From positions 1,054,001 to 1,118,000 of the forward strand of contig CM073200.1 in NCBI GenBank assembly GCA_037042915.1: a stretch of DNA of 64,000 nt. The letters run 5' to 3'. The notes under the pieces are model-generated. The model saw only the letters and a program-made list of their open reading frames with translations. It was not told the origin of the DNA and searched no databases. Shown here one piece after another: positions 1 to 10,996 of this stretch. Each line of letters opens with the position of its first letter. Position 1 is the first letter of the stretch. Position numbers and translations under genes: made by a program. Source of the stretch: Auricularia sp. M13 (lineage: Eukaryota > Basidiomycota > Agaricomycetes > Auriculariales > Auriculariaceae).

Positions 1-1641
1 CATTGCTTGTAGATACTTAATTGCTCGTTAATTTCAGTTGGTCCAATATCTGTCTGTCCGTCGTGTTTCCAGGGTTAAAAAAAATCCTAGCCCAAATGAA
101 CAGGGAATCGGATGCCAGCTTATTTTTTCAGCAAACAGTTTGAATTTCTTCCAGAGGCTTGTGGGTGTTACTCAACGCGTGCTCGTGGTCAGCTTGAAAA
201 AGTGTGGACTTTGTCTGTCCGCTTTCATCCGGATATTACAGCGTAATCACCGATGCCGAGTTGTTGCGATCAGCCGGTGCAAAATATAAAAGGAAACCAT
301 TGAGATGGAGCCGCATCCCGAATAACGACATGCCATGAGTATTCTATTGTTCTGTCAGCCGTTGACCTGGTAACTGTTTTGATTGAAGGGAACAATCGTT
401 CGATTGTCGGTGGCGGGTCGAGAATCCCGCGACTTAAAGCTCCGCTCTCGTCTCTCTTCCCCTTTCCCCACCCACGGTCATTCGAAGGCCGCGGCCGCTC
501 GTCGTCGTCTTTTCGTGCATGGCCTGGGCAACGTGCTCGCCGCAACATTCAGCCTTCGTCGCCGTCGCTGCATTCGTAGCGGTGACCACCACCATCGTCG
601 TCGCTGCATTTGCGGCGGCGGCCTCCGCTCTCTGTTGCCATCGCGCCATCCGGGGAAGATGCGGTCAATAACTTCTTGGCGAGGACGGCAGGGATGAGGC
701 AATGAGGGTTGCGGATGCGACGTCGGCTGTGGCGGGACGGGTGGGCACCGGCACTAATGCCGTGCGCTCTGGCGTAATCGCGCGCACCGCAGGTGCTGGT
801 GTGCAAAGACAGCGTGCGTAGACAATACATTCGGCACTTTGCTTTTTACTGACAATATCACCTTTTTTTTCTGTTCCATTTTCTCTCCGGACTCCGTGCA
901 CCGCCTTACAATCATGGAATTTACCCCGTTCTGGAATTTACACCGGTATTTACCCCAATCTCATTTTAATCCTCGTTTTTACTGTCGGCATTGGGGTTTA
1001 ATCCGATTTGCTTCGTTCTCTATCTGCATGCGGGGGAATGATCGGCGATTGTCTTTACGGGATATTTGCATGCATCTTATCGTGACATACCCCGATTTAC
1101 CCCGATCGCCGCGACTTGGTGCGTATCCCGGTATATCCTCGTCTGGCTCCATCTCACCCCCGTTTTTATCCGGGTTTACTTTATCTTGCTGTACTCTCCC
1201 GCTTGCCACTGTATATACCCGTCTTGTGTATATCCTGGCCTAACCCTCAATAAAATAATTCCGATGAGGCTTGAAGCCACTTGAGAATAATCCTAAGTTG
1301 ACTGAGGAGGCTCGTCAAAAGACACTCCCAATTGGCAAAGACTACCCAAGACTCGGCCTTGAATATACAGGGACTGTGTCTTCAGTCAGAGCTCACTCCT
1401 TCTGTGTCTGCCAGGGCATCTCAGGACTGTCCTGGGGGCAGAAGTAGTATCAAACAGAATTTTTCGTAACGGCCTGACGGCCGGACTAACTAACCAACGG
1501 TATATCACGGGATCAATTCCTGACCGCCCCTTGCGTACCTGCCCGCTGCAAACAGACTACGCACTCTGGCAGGAAATAAGCCGAGCATGGCTAGGGCGCC
1601 GCCCCCGAGCGCAGTTGTGAATTTCACCGTGACCTCGCCGG
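1..1641. other. Unassigned gene-poor stretch
   Basis: I see no convincing coding region on either strand. Around 915-1240 the sequence repeats short pyrimidine-rich motifs of the type TTTACCCC or TACCCCGAT several times, which looks like decayed repeat DNA. No terminal repeats could be paired. Confidence 0.35.
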
Positions 1642-2040
1642 TTGATGGGCAGCCTGCTTGTTCGTCACGACGCGGCGCTCTGGCTAGTGCGAGTTTCTTC
1701 AGCACGGCTAGGCGCATGCCTTACAGCAGTATCACGTAGTCTGGAATGCGGGAACGACACGCCGCTCGGAAGCGCACCATACGCGCAACCGACTGTGCCC
1801 CGGACGCAGTCCGAGTCGCTGCATCCTCCATCTCGTTCTACTCGGAGCGAGAACGAGCCCGATTCACCGGCACCTTCGCGACCGCGGACTCAGCGGCGGA
1901 GGACGGCGAAATGTTGTCTTCCATCGAAGTCTACCAAGGAGACTAGAAATGTGGGCCCGTTCCCTATCGTCTTTGCGACCCTTATCGTTGCGCTCATGGC
2001 TGCGTTTCTACTTAAACGTTCTTCGTATGAGATTTCATAA
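1642..2040 (+). CDS. Possible small single-pass membrane protein (weak)
   Basis: An open frame of 132 codons. Its middle is rich in Ser, Pro and Arg and looks unstructured. The last 30 residues hold a clear hydrophobic helix, FPIVFATLIVALMAAFLL, followed by KRSS and a stop, which is the shape of a tail-anchored or single-pass membrane protein. No family is recognised. The N-terminal part may be wrong, because another frame is also open here and an intron could join them. It could equally be a chance frame in GC-rich DNA. Confidence 0.2.
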   Translation: MMGSLLVRHDAALWLVRVSSARLGACLTAVSRSLECGNDTPLGSAPYAQPTVPRTQSESLHPPSRSTRSENEPDSPAPSRPRTQRRRTAKCCLPSKSTKETRNVGPFPIVFATLIVALMAAFLLKRSSYEIS

Positions 2041-2699
2041 CATACACGGATAATTGTACTTCATCTCGCCTTCCAATCCGACCCCCGGAGTCACTGCATG
2101 AGAAACATTTTCACGGGACACACTAGTGTTATCTATAAGCACTGTAAGGCGATACAATGTAACCGATCGCGGAGAATGAGTTATTATGGATTGCGGCCTC
2201 GGGTGCTGAATTATAACTTGCCTTGGTGTAGGCGCCCACGGGCACAACGGAAGCCAACTACGCTGCATACATAGAAGACGGACGAACAGGACCAATATTT
2301 TGTAGTTTCTGACCATACTGAAAACCCCTCACGCTGATCAGGGCTTCAAAGCACATGTAGCGAGCTTGAAGACGCTACAGTGCACAAGACTCACGGAGAA
2401 TGCCATCAATCCATGTTCAAATTGTAGCAGGGACAGAAACAGGCAGTGACCATGCTCAGCGTCCACTGGGTGCCCGAAGAAAGCTTCGCGAACAGGCAAT
2501 TGCGTAACGCCCACATCGGCGACCACGAAGGTAACGGGCAGGAGCAGGTAGAGCAACTCATGACCACGGCTGACTGCGGGCGCCACGGAAAAAAGGCTGG
2601 CGTGTTCCACTGCTGTTGGTGGACAGCACAGCGCGCAATCGCAGGCGATGTTCGTCCACCCGATGCCCCAGACCAGCCACAAGCCATACAAAATGGGGT

Positions 2700-2860
2700 C
2701 AGCAGGGCGGAAAAAGAAGGAAAGCAAGGCAAAAGCAGTGATGGAAAGGAAAAGGAAAGTAAGAGGGGAAGGACGGGAAAGGGAAGGGAAGGAAGGGAAA
2801 GAAAAGCAGGTGGAAATTGGAGAGCAAAGGGAAAGGGAAAGGAAAAGGAGGTTTGGCACG
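2700..2860. repeat. Polypurine (GA-rich) tract
   Basis: About 160 bases consist almost wholly of A and G on the plus strand, with runs such as GGGAAGGGAAGGAAGGG. It lies directly after the VMA8 remnant. Such homopurine tracts can form triplex DNA and are slippage-prone. Confidence 0.75.
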
Positions 2861-2861
2861 C

Positions 2862-3381
2862 GCCTGAAAAACTCCTCGCGGTCCATCTCGTCGAGCGCGA
2901 ACATGATGAACTTGATGGTGTTGCCGAGAGTGGTGCTGACGTGCTCGATGGCGTTCACGCGCCAGTTCGTCGCGCGGATAACCTCATGGAGCACCGTGAA
3001 CGCCGTGCAGCGACGCGAGATCGACCAGCGTCTCCACTGCCTTGGCGTACACTTCCTCCAAGAGTACCTGCTGTCCGCCGCGCCCAGGCGGTCAGGTTGA
3101 GGTCTACAGCGATATTAGAGGCTATGGGCGGAGAAGATGGTGCGAACTTGGACGCACCTCTCCCTTGCACGATTTCACGGGGAAGGTGACGCCGTAAACT
3201 TTCTCTTGCCCCGCTTTGACCTTCATGCGGCGTTCTTGAACTGCTCCTGGACGAGATACGAGATGTCGCTGGCGGCGTAAGTGGCAGAAGGGCAGCTGCA
3301 TCACGCCGCCCATGTTGCGCTTCGCCTTCTTTGCCCCAGCTTCGTGTTGCCCAGCGTCATTCGCGTCGGGAACACATTTTC
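2862..3381 (-). pseudogene. VMA8: Decayed copy of V-ATPase subunit D
   Basis: Subunit D is part of the central rotor stalk of the vacuolar proton pump. Reading the minus strand, the start region shows NVFPTRMTLGNTKLG, then KAKRNMGGVMQ, then VKAGQEKVYGVTFP. Further on, in other frames, come VYAKAVETLVDLASL-like sequence and EVIRATNWRVNAIEHV...LDEMDREEFF. These are the conserved blocks of eukaryotic subunit D in the right order (its C-terminal block normally reads NRRVNAIEHV and ends DREEFFRLKK). The copy is broken: the blocks lie in different frames, the N-terminal helix is shortened, a conserved Arg is Trp, and the tail after EEFFR runs into a polypurine tract. The true gene must lie elsewhere. 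Confidence 0.75.
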
Positions 3382-6212
3382 GCGGACATTCTGGCCGGAA
3401 ATAGCGACTACGCGGTGGGGTATAGGATCAGAAGTTTAAGTTTAGGTGGTGGCGACGCCGTCGCAGTCGTGCATGTGCAGTGGTGGGCAATCAAGCGCGA
3501 ATCCGACCAAGTCCGACTTCTCGCTTCTTGCACTCGGAGCGCTCGCCCACTCCTTCCTAGTAGCCCATGCCCGTCTAATTAACGTGGCCCGTAACGTCGA
3601 CTGCGAAGCGGACGGTGACACCCAGCCGCGCCCCCCGCCGCGCTCGCCGTCCACCGCGGCGACTGACTCTGAGCGTCGTCAGCACTCCGCCCCGACGCCC
3701 AGACCGTGACACCGCCCCTTGATACCCACCGCCTTCTGCTCCCCGCGAGCACGCCAACGCGTCCGAGGGCTACAATCCCATGGGCGGCATCGCACACACA
3801 GCGCGCGACGGCGAGCTGGTTGCGATCAGCTCGCCGTCGCGATCCTCGTTGGGCGCACTGCAGACCTATCGCCGCGCAGCTCGCATCATCCCACAATATG
3901 CGCTTGAGGCGACCGCGGCGCCCAGCTTGTCACTGCACCCTCCGCTGGACAGCGACGACGAGTTGGGCCCTCGCGCAATCCAGACTCCCCGCTGTCCAAC
4001 TCGCTACCTGCATTGCGAGCTACCTCGCGAGACGCGCCTCCTTCGCTCAACACTCGCATCCTTCCAGATGCTGCGACGCTCAACTCGTCATCTCATCACA
4101 CGGCTACTCGTCATCTCATCACACGGCTACGAAACCCATCTGACGGAGGCGTGTACAGCTCGGGCGTCGAGGAGCTGGTCGCTGAGCTTCCAGTGCCTCT
4201 CCGGACCTGGCGCTATGCCAATCGCAGTCCGGGGCACTCGCGAGCACAGTACACCGAGGCTCAGACCACGCGCCCGCGCGCAGGTTCGACGCACCTGTGC
4301 ACCGCCGCGTGCATGCTAGTCGCCGCAGCCATATCTTACAGAGCCGTTCGCGTCCTGCTCCGAACTCGTACGCCCACCTTCCCGCCCCTCCTTGCGGCAC
4401 CGGGTCCTCGCGGACGCATTCCCCTATGCGGCCTGGCCACGTGCAGCGCCACTCGCCGCTATTTCAAGCTTTGCAGACGCTGACTTGGCCTACACCGCTG
4501 GTTATCCACATCGCCCAGCCTGAGATCAATAACACGTCCGAGTCCGCTCTGGCCGACTCTGCAGTGTTTGCGTAGCACTTGAGAGCTTGGGCCCTGTACG
4601 GCACCTTTGACGCCAGCATCTAAGGATCATATATATCGTACCACTCGCGGGCTGCAGCAGCGTCCCTCGGCCTCTCGGCACCCAATTTCTTTTACTTTGG
4701 ACATTGAGTTTGATCACGATCAGTAGCACCTGGCTTGTTCTCGACATCCTTTCACTGCTCCATGTCTGTCTCTGTCTCTGCAACTGCTGAATACGACGCC
4801 GACATCCGAGCGCGAGCGCGTCCTTCGTTCCGTTACCTGCAATGTTTGCGCTGATTGTGCTGCTGCTCGTCGCCCGGCACCGGCGTTTACCTTCTGCGCG
4901 TGCCTGCGAATCGGGACGGACGGCGCCGGCCACCGCGACGAGCACGACGACCCAAACTCGAGCAGAGTCGCTCATCCCACTCGCGCTGCTCGACCCGGCT
5001 CGGTGGACGAGCAGTCTGATATTCGACGTGCTGCAGACTTACTTGGGCCTACCACGCCCGCGGGGGCTCGGCGCACAGCGCGCTCGAAACGGTCAGGCTC
5101 AGCAGCACCCAGACGCCCACGCCGAAGGACAACCCGCACCTCGCGCTATAAGAAGAAGGCCGCCGTATGGTCGCTGCCCACGCCCGAGAGCGGGGTCGAG
5201 CAGCTTACCGGCAAGCTCGATGGTGACGCGCTGCTCAAGTTATTCCTCGCGTATCGGTTGTTGCGCGCGCGCAATCTGCTCCAGCTCCTGCAGGCTTGCT
5301 TCACTTCGGCACAAGACGAACCAGCAGTCTAGTGCGTCGTGTTGTGCACCTGCGGACCTTCTTGGAAGCTCCGAGTATGCTCTTTCTGACTCTTAACCCG
5401 AGAAGCCCTCGTTCTGCGTGTTGGGCCCGCACTCCGGGAGACGGTTTTCCGTCGAGGTCGGCCACTCGGACGTTGGCCATAAACACCAGGCCGGCGTACC
5501 TCGTGTCGCATCTCAGCATTCAGTGCACATTTTCGCATCGATGCTGCACCAGTTCATGAACGCACAGCCGCTCAGCAATAGAGGGCAGCTTATTCGTATA
5601 ACTTGCGATGGTCGGAATTCCATTTCCGTAAACATGGGATATGAGCATGATCTGTACGATCTCAAGGTGCGCACCTTAGGAGTCGGTGACTGCCGCTAGC
5701 GGCGCTACGATCCACGTCGTCCCGAGGCGGCGGGTTAGTCCAAAGGCAAAGGCAAGCTCCCAGTGGTCGATGAGGACTGCCTCAGCAGTGAGGCTTAATT
5801 CGTACAATAAGTGTTCTTTATATCGACGCCGAGCTTGATGTGAAGGTGGGAACTCGAGGGGGGATCAGTGTGAGGTTCCGCCGACTTCATTCCCGGACTC
5901 TTGCTCTCCCACCTTAAGTGCTGCCCCGACAACCCAGTGGTGTGGCCTTCATTTGGAGGCCACCCTCTTCTTCTCTCCTGTCGCCTCATTTGGCGCTGTG
6001 CCATCGTTCCGCCGCCGTCGTCGTTGTCGCTTCGTAGCGGCTGACGCGGGCAGCACACCCGATAACTTGAACGCCGGTTGCAATTGAAGAAACGTTATGA
6101 TAAAATCCAATGTAACGCAGAGTCATAGTAACTGCAATATATAATTACTTGACTCGTTCAAATAACGTGGCACCATCCATCGCTCTCTAGCACAAGCCTT
6201 CCCGAAGGAAGC
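3382..6212. other. Unassigned GC-rich stretch
   Basis: No family is recognised. Plus-strand sequence from about 5000 to 5330 has a protein-like run (ESGVEQLTGKLDGDALLKLF followed by AYRLLRARNLLQLLQ) that may be a remnant exon. Long overlapping open frames elsewhere in 3.6-4.6 kb are best explained by base composition. A 23-bp direct duplication is listed separately. Confidence 0.3.
4083..4128 (+). repeat. Perfect 23-bp tandem duplication
   Basis: The unit beginning ACTCGTCATCTCATCACACG occurs twice back to back with no mismatch. A duplication of 23 bases is a recent slippage event and would shift any reading frame through it. Confidence 0.85.
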
Positions 6213-6700
6213 CTACACTTGGTTGACGGTCATGTAGTGAATTGTGCCGTTGAAGTTGTTCACGATGTTCACTGTCTGCCCACTCTGCGACGTGCGCACT
6301 TCCGTTGAGGTCCCGGATGGGGAAGGACCTCCGGCGTGAGCGACAGGGGACATCGGAGGGTGCACAGGCGGAATCTGCTAAAGTGAGTTCATTTGCGACT
6401 CAATTATAGAAGGAGAACTCGTACCATGGCGGGTTCCTCGCGTGTACGTGCCGTAGGGATGCCCTGATTGGCCCCCTGGCAACACTGGCTCGGAGATTCC
6501 GCCCAGTCTGGAGGCGTAGCAATATGAACTTCACTTGTCGTGCCAACCTCTCCTGCACGAACCGTGGGGATACTTGCGGGGCATCCACTCGTGAGGATGT
6601 TTGAGACGAGTGGCGTATCCTCTTCATCCACGGAGAGGGATTCCTCAGTACAATTGGGTGAATGGGACCCCGAGTCATGATCATTCTCTGTGGCCGTCAT
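6213..6700 (-). CDS. Small two-exon hypothetical protein
   Basis: Exon 1 runs 6700-6425 (92 codons) and begins MTATENDHDSGSHSPN. Exon 2 runs 6374-6213 and ends NNFNGTIHYMTVNQV then TAG. The 50-nt intron has donor GTACGA and acceptor TTTAGCAG and keeps the frame, giving 145 aa. The first half is acidic and Ser/Thr rich. The second half is Pro rich and ends with the short beta-like segment TVNIVNNFNGTIHYMTVNQV. No domain is recognised. The clean splice sites and a continuous frame across both exons argue for a real gene. The start is the first in-frame ATG. Confidence 0.5.
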
Positions 6701-7313
6701 CTACGACTATGAGTATCAAATGTCGTGATCTAGTCCCGATGTACTGACAAAAGAACGACACTCGGAACGCCGGGTGGCTGAGGTATAAATGCGCGGCTGG
6801 CGGATATATATGTAAGTCCTCAAGGCTACTTGAGTTACTGGCTGCTGTTGCGCTGCGCTACCTTCTTCGATGTCCGTGATGTTAGGGAGAACGATGCGCG
6901 ACGCTTCAAGTTGATGGACGACGACATAGACGCGGTTTGACTGAGAAATATGTGCCTATGAGTTGGGCGAGTTAAATACACTGGTACGGTGCAACAAGTT
7001 GTCTTTTTGCCCGCTGGTGCCACGCTTGCACTGGCCGCCGACCTGAGCCTGAGGCGCTGCAAGCCGAGCCCAAGCCGGGGCTTTCAGGCCGAGCCGGGCC
7101 TTCAAAACACTAATTCTGAATGACATTTCGGGCTTGAGGATCAGTGCTTATTTGTAATAACCTAGGCAATCTTTCGAAAGTTGGTGCCTGCACCGTTAAC
7201 GTCAAGGATGCAAAGTGTGAAAGTTTCTCCCCCCCCCTTGTGATGGGACTCCACGGCTTCTAGGTCCATAAAAGCTGCAAGGCGACTCCCAGATTGAGCA
7301 CAACTTACATCCC

Positions 7314-7830
7314 ATGGAGACGCACGAACCCCAGACGTTGCCTCCGTCCTCTATCGGATCCTCAGCGCCTTACAAAACCCCGATACAACGCTTGCAGGTT
7401 TCGCGTGCAGTGACTGACGGAGTAGTTGCCTACGAAGTTTACAGTCAAACTAGCTGTGAGGCCTTCTTCCCACTTATGTTAGCGCGCGTCTGATTTTCAT
7501 AGATGGTCACAATGTCCCCATTCACGAGATTCGAGTTGAGGAAACGTCTGCTGGATTTGTGGCGCACCTGATGACAGTACCCGACACCAATAATCTCAAG
7601 GTAAGTACCACGTCCCCTGATCGTTGTCTGAGCTGATTTCGCGCTCCAACGAAGCCGCATCGTCGTGGTATATTGAGGATAGGAATTTGGAGCCAGTTTC
7701 TTATGCTGTCATTTGTGGCGCTCCTTTGGTACGGCATGAGAGCAAGGGCAGTGTGGGTGGAACTTTTCTGCAGTTTGCGTCTGCCGCGAATGTAGGGAGT
7801 GCGAGGAATGTTCTATACCATGACATGTAG
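7314..7830 (+). pseudogene. Gene A, left copy (unknown function, frameshifted)
   Basis: A start at 7314 gives METHEPQTLPPSSIG and stays protein-like to FFPLMLARV, where it stops. One frame over it continues LIFIDGHNVPIHEIRVEE, then FVAHLMTVPDTNNLK, up to a GTAAGTACC donor at 7601. A last block, EDRNLEPVSYAVICG through LYHDM, ends at 7830. A CATAAAAG box at about 7267 would suit a TATA element. The frameshift near 7488 is shared with the inverted copy at 58148-58664, so it predates the duplication or my exon model misses an intron. No family is recognised. Confidence 0.4.
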
Positions 7831-8109
7831 AGCAGTACGACGTTGCAATTGAGCCCAATTTAGAAACCGATTTAGAAAGAACACGAGACGTCAATGAGCG
7901 CATTTCGCGTACAGTAATAAGGCGGACAAGACGGTAAGTAGGGATGCATGGGGCCTGAGGCAAGGAACACCCGCGGCTAGATAACCGATAATAATGACAG
8001 TAAACGAGAATGGGAACATGCCCTAGTCGACTACGGGATGGCGTATCGTTCGCAGGCCCGGAAGGACTCTTGATGACGTGGCCGAGTAGTTCTCGGTGAA
8101 AGACTGAGC

Positions 8110-9000
8110 TGCCGGAGGCGGCAAAGCATGACGGCGGATGACGGCGGCGAGGCGGCGGCCGTCAGCAAAGTCGAATGGGTTAGATTGAGGCAGGGCAAAG
8201 GCGAGGAGCGACGGCGGATGACGGCGGCGAGGCGGCGGCCGTCGGCAAAGTCGAATGGGTTAGATTGAGGCAGGACAAAGGCGAGGAAGCGGCGGGATGG
8301 CGGCGGCGGCGGCCGTCGGCAAAGTCGAATGGGTTAGATTGAGGCAGGACAAAGGCGAGGAGCGCGGCGGATGACGGCGCGAGGCGGCAGCCGTCAGCAA
8401 AAGTCGAATGGGTTAGATTGAGGCAGGACAAAGACAGCGAGCGAGCGGCTGCGGGCGTCGGCGGCAAGCTCGCAGTGCAATGATGGCGGCGAGGCGGCGG
8501 CCGTCAGCAAAGCCGACCGTACGAGATTGACGGCGCCAAGAGGCGGCAGGATTAAGACGGGAAGCGACGGCGGCTGGCGTCGACGGCGTGATGTTGTGAG
8601 AGTGATGCAACCGCCGTCGGCCAGCTGAGATTCGACCGTACGAGATTGACGGCGCCAAGATCTGGAAGCGGCAGGACAAAGACGGGGAGCGACGGCGGAT
8701 TGAGTGGACGGCATGGTCCAGATGATACTGACGGCGGGGAGGCGGCCGCCGTCGGCGAGTCCGCGTCACCGCCGTCAGCGAGTCTGCCGAAATGAACTGA
8801 CGGCGCCAAGAGAGCAGCGTGGGACAAGGAACGGCGACGGCGAGGGTGCCGTCGCCGGCGAGACTGCCAGAGTAATGCGCTGACGGCGCCAAGAGACGGC
8901 GCGGGGCAAGAAACGACGGCGGCGAGACTGCCGTCGCCAGCGGGGCCATCGGGTTAATGCGCTGACTTCACCGAGAGACGGCGCTGGGCAGCAAGGGTGC
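8110..9000 (+). repeat. GC-rich degenerate array built on TTGGCGCCGTCA (left arm)
   Basis: Repeated units with internal dyads alternate GACGGCGGCGAGGCGGCGGC with TGACGGCGCCAAGAGACGGC. At 8160-8420 a longer unit of about 80 bases ending TCGAATGGGTTAGATTGAGG occurs four times. The same motif array stands at 56985-57860, 23560-23960 and 36040-36480, always distal to the same promoter-like stretch. Confidence 0.75.
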
Positions 9001-9205
9001 CGTCGCCAGCATCACATGCATTGCTGGGCGTCAGCGGCTGTTCAAGGTTCAAGGTTCAAGGTTCATGTTCAGGCGCCGTCGCGGCCTCGGCCGATGCCTT
9101 TATTCTCTTGCCCTCCCGCTCCCAGTACAAAATGCGGCACCGCCGGCGCATATGGCTGCCCAAGTCGACCCCATCCGCCTGCGCGCCGCCTAGCCACTCA
9201 GGAAG

Positions 9206-10330
9206 ATGAAATCCGCCCAGACCGCGACGAAGCAGCGTCGCAGCCCTCGCAGGAAGGAGCCCGTTGCGCCCAAGCCTGCGCCTGCATCCCGTACCCGCCG
9301 CGCTCGTACTGCCCGCAAGGGGCAGAAGCAGGCCGGCTCATCCTTCGAGGATGTCGACATGGCGGTGAGTGTCTAGCAGCCGTCCTAGTACCATTGCCCG
9401 GGAATTGACCATTGAGCTTCTTCAGACTGCAGACTCGCCACGGCCGGACGATGTCGGCCCAGCAGATCAGGGTCAGCACAACACGGGCATGTCTGGCCCG
9501 TGCGCGGACGGTACAGTGTCTCAGCATGGCTCCGTCGGCGAGCTCGTCGTCCAGGTCGGTGTTGTCTCGCCAAATTCCGCCTGCTGACGCGCTGCCAGCC
9601 AACGCTCGACGCAGAGACTGTGGCGTCGTTGTCTCCGCCGCCGCCGCACGTTATCCAGGTCTGTACATAGCCTCTCCACTCGCCCTTCACTCACGCTCCC
9701 CCAGCCCTCAATCGATCCATCGCTTTTATCACATCCTGTGGCCGACAGGTCCTTCCTCATGGACCCGCGACCGGAAGCTAATGCTCAGGTCTGTGCACAG
9801 CTCACTCCTGTCTGTCCTATGCCCCGTCTCATCGGCCTTAGAATGAACATGTGCGGACTTCGCCGTTTCCTGAGCCGCAGCTTCGTTCCGCCCCGACGGA
9901 TATATTGCCCGTCCCCGCATCGTCTCGCCAGCCATCCTCCCCGCCGCCAGCTGACCCTTCTCCTTGTAACACGGGATCTGTGCGCTCGCTTCGTACCCAC
10001 CGTGTCCTATCGTTGACCATCCTCTATAGCACTGTATCCACATCGACCGGTCCGACAGTCATGTCAACCTCCAAATCTTCAAGACTCCATCGGACGCGAA
10101 AGATTCCTCTAATCAGGTCCATTGCAGTATCAAGTGCGACAATATCAAGTGCGATGAAGTTCGTCCTTCACATTTTCGCTTATGCGCAACTGACATATCC
10201 CACAGGAACATCACCTCAACATCAACCTTTACTTCGGCCCCCTCCTCGTGCGCGATTTGACTCTCGGTGCAAATTAAGGCTATCCGACCACGGCTTCACG
10301 GCGCGCGACGTGTTTCTGTATGTTGAATAG
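9206..10330 (+). CDS. Gene B, proline-rich hypothetical protein (partial exon model)
   Basis: The start at 9206 gives MKSAQTATKQRRSPRRKE, a basic Pro/Arg tail. Exon 1 runs to 9364, then GTGAGT...CTTCAG. Exon 2 runs 9426-9554 (TADSPRPDDVGPADQGQ...) and exon 3 runs 9599-9658 (PTLDAETVASLSPPPPHVIQ); all three stay in phase. Beyond 9780 sequence unique to this copy continues with NEHVRTSPFPEPQLRSAP and, near 10100, a Cys-rich VHCSIKCDNIKCDE. I cannot fix the last exons. The first 30 residues and the promoter closely match those of the RTC4-like gene at 22182-23397, yet the rest of the protein differs. Function unknown. Confidence 0.45.
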
Positions 10331-10996
10331 AACATGCAGAATCATGTGCGATAGGCTATTGGAACCGTGTCGCGCCGCCATGTCCCGACTGCACCACTTT
10401 GATGTTCGTAGGTACCTACTGAGAACTATAGATTCTGCGCCTGCATGATCTATTTATGGTTGCTGATATCCATCGTGTATGGCGGAATCTCTTGCCGATC
10501 TGAACTTTGTTTCGATATTTTATGCGTCAACGCTGAACTGCAATAGCTGGCCGCTGCCAGCTGCAGATGCCCAACGGCTCAAGCGATATGGCGAGGGCAT
10601 ATTAACGTGAACTTCGTCCAATGGATGACACCGGCGAAGTTCGTGCTCTATGTATCTGCCGCCACCTGTAGCGGCGCAAGAAGCTTCACCGCCACCAGCG
10701 AGTTCCGTCGCTGTCCCGGTCCGGCGCTGCTCGGTTCTGAGGAGCAAAAAGAACACGATTCTCTGGATCATTTCCAGCCAGAAGGAGTCAATGAAAGTCA
10801 GAGATGTAAACGCGCTGGGGGCAGAAGAACGCACGCGGAGCAAAGGTGCACTAATAGGTCGGATAATTCTGAGACGAGGGCCGTCGCATTCGCAGTAGGA
10901 TGGCGCTGCGAAATAACGAGCCTTTGTTCGGTGCTTAGCATCCAGGCGACTCCAAAGAGTAGACTGACGAAGCCGCGGGTCCCGACGTGATGAAGG
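10331..10996. other. Unassigned stretch with a short duplicated block
   Basis: No gene is supported. Bases 10664-10720 (GCAAGAAGCTTCACCGCCAC...) resemble 30222-30278 at roughly three positions in four, so both may be remnants of one repeat or gene family. Confidence 0.3.

Larger units (their letters stand above)
7118..9779 (+). repeat. Left arm of a 2.66-kb inverted repeat
   Basis: This segment recurs in inverted orientation at 56196-58860. Much of it is nearly identical base for base (the first 900 bases differ at only a few sites), while the GC-rich array in the middle differs by small indels and the inner end near 9.7 kb is more diverged. Similarity starts at GAATGACATTTCGGGC and stops at GGAAGCT. 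No direct repeats flank the arms and they carry no terminal inverted repeats, so a duplicated segment fits better than a defined transposon. Confidence 0.9.

Noticed and set aside
2446-3189. A 247-codon plus-strand frame
   Set aside because: Lies opposite the VMA8 remnant and runs through the polypurine tract, which gives a Lys/Gly/Glu-rich artefact.
3780-4483. Overlapping 150-180 codon plus-strand frames
   Set aside because: Arg/Ser/Ala-rich in all frames, no domain, interrupted by a fresh 23-bp duplication; no support for a gene.
7020-7110. GAGCCCAAGCC-type sequence resembling the 607-bp hAT MITE
   Set aside because: Only a short GC-rich fragment without either terminus or a target duplication; similarity could be compositional.
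8110-9000. A CRISPR-like or minisatellite locus
   Set aside because: Units vary in length and sequence and there are no uniform spacers; CRISPR is not expected in a fungus.
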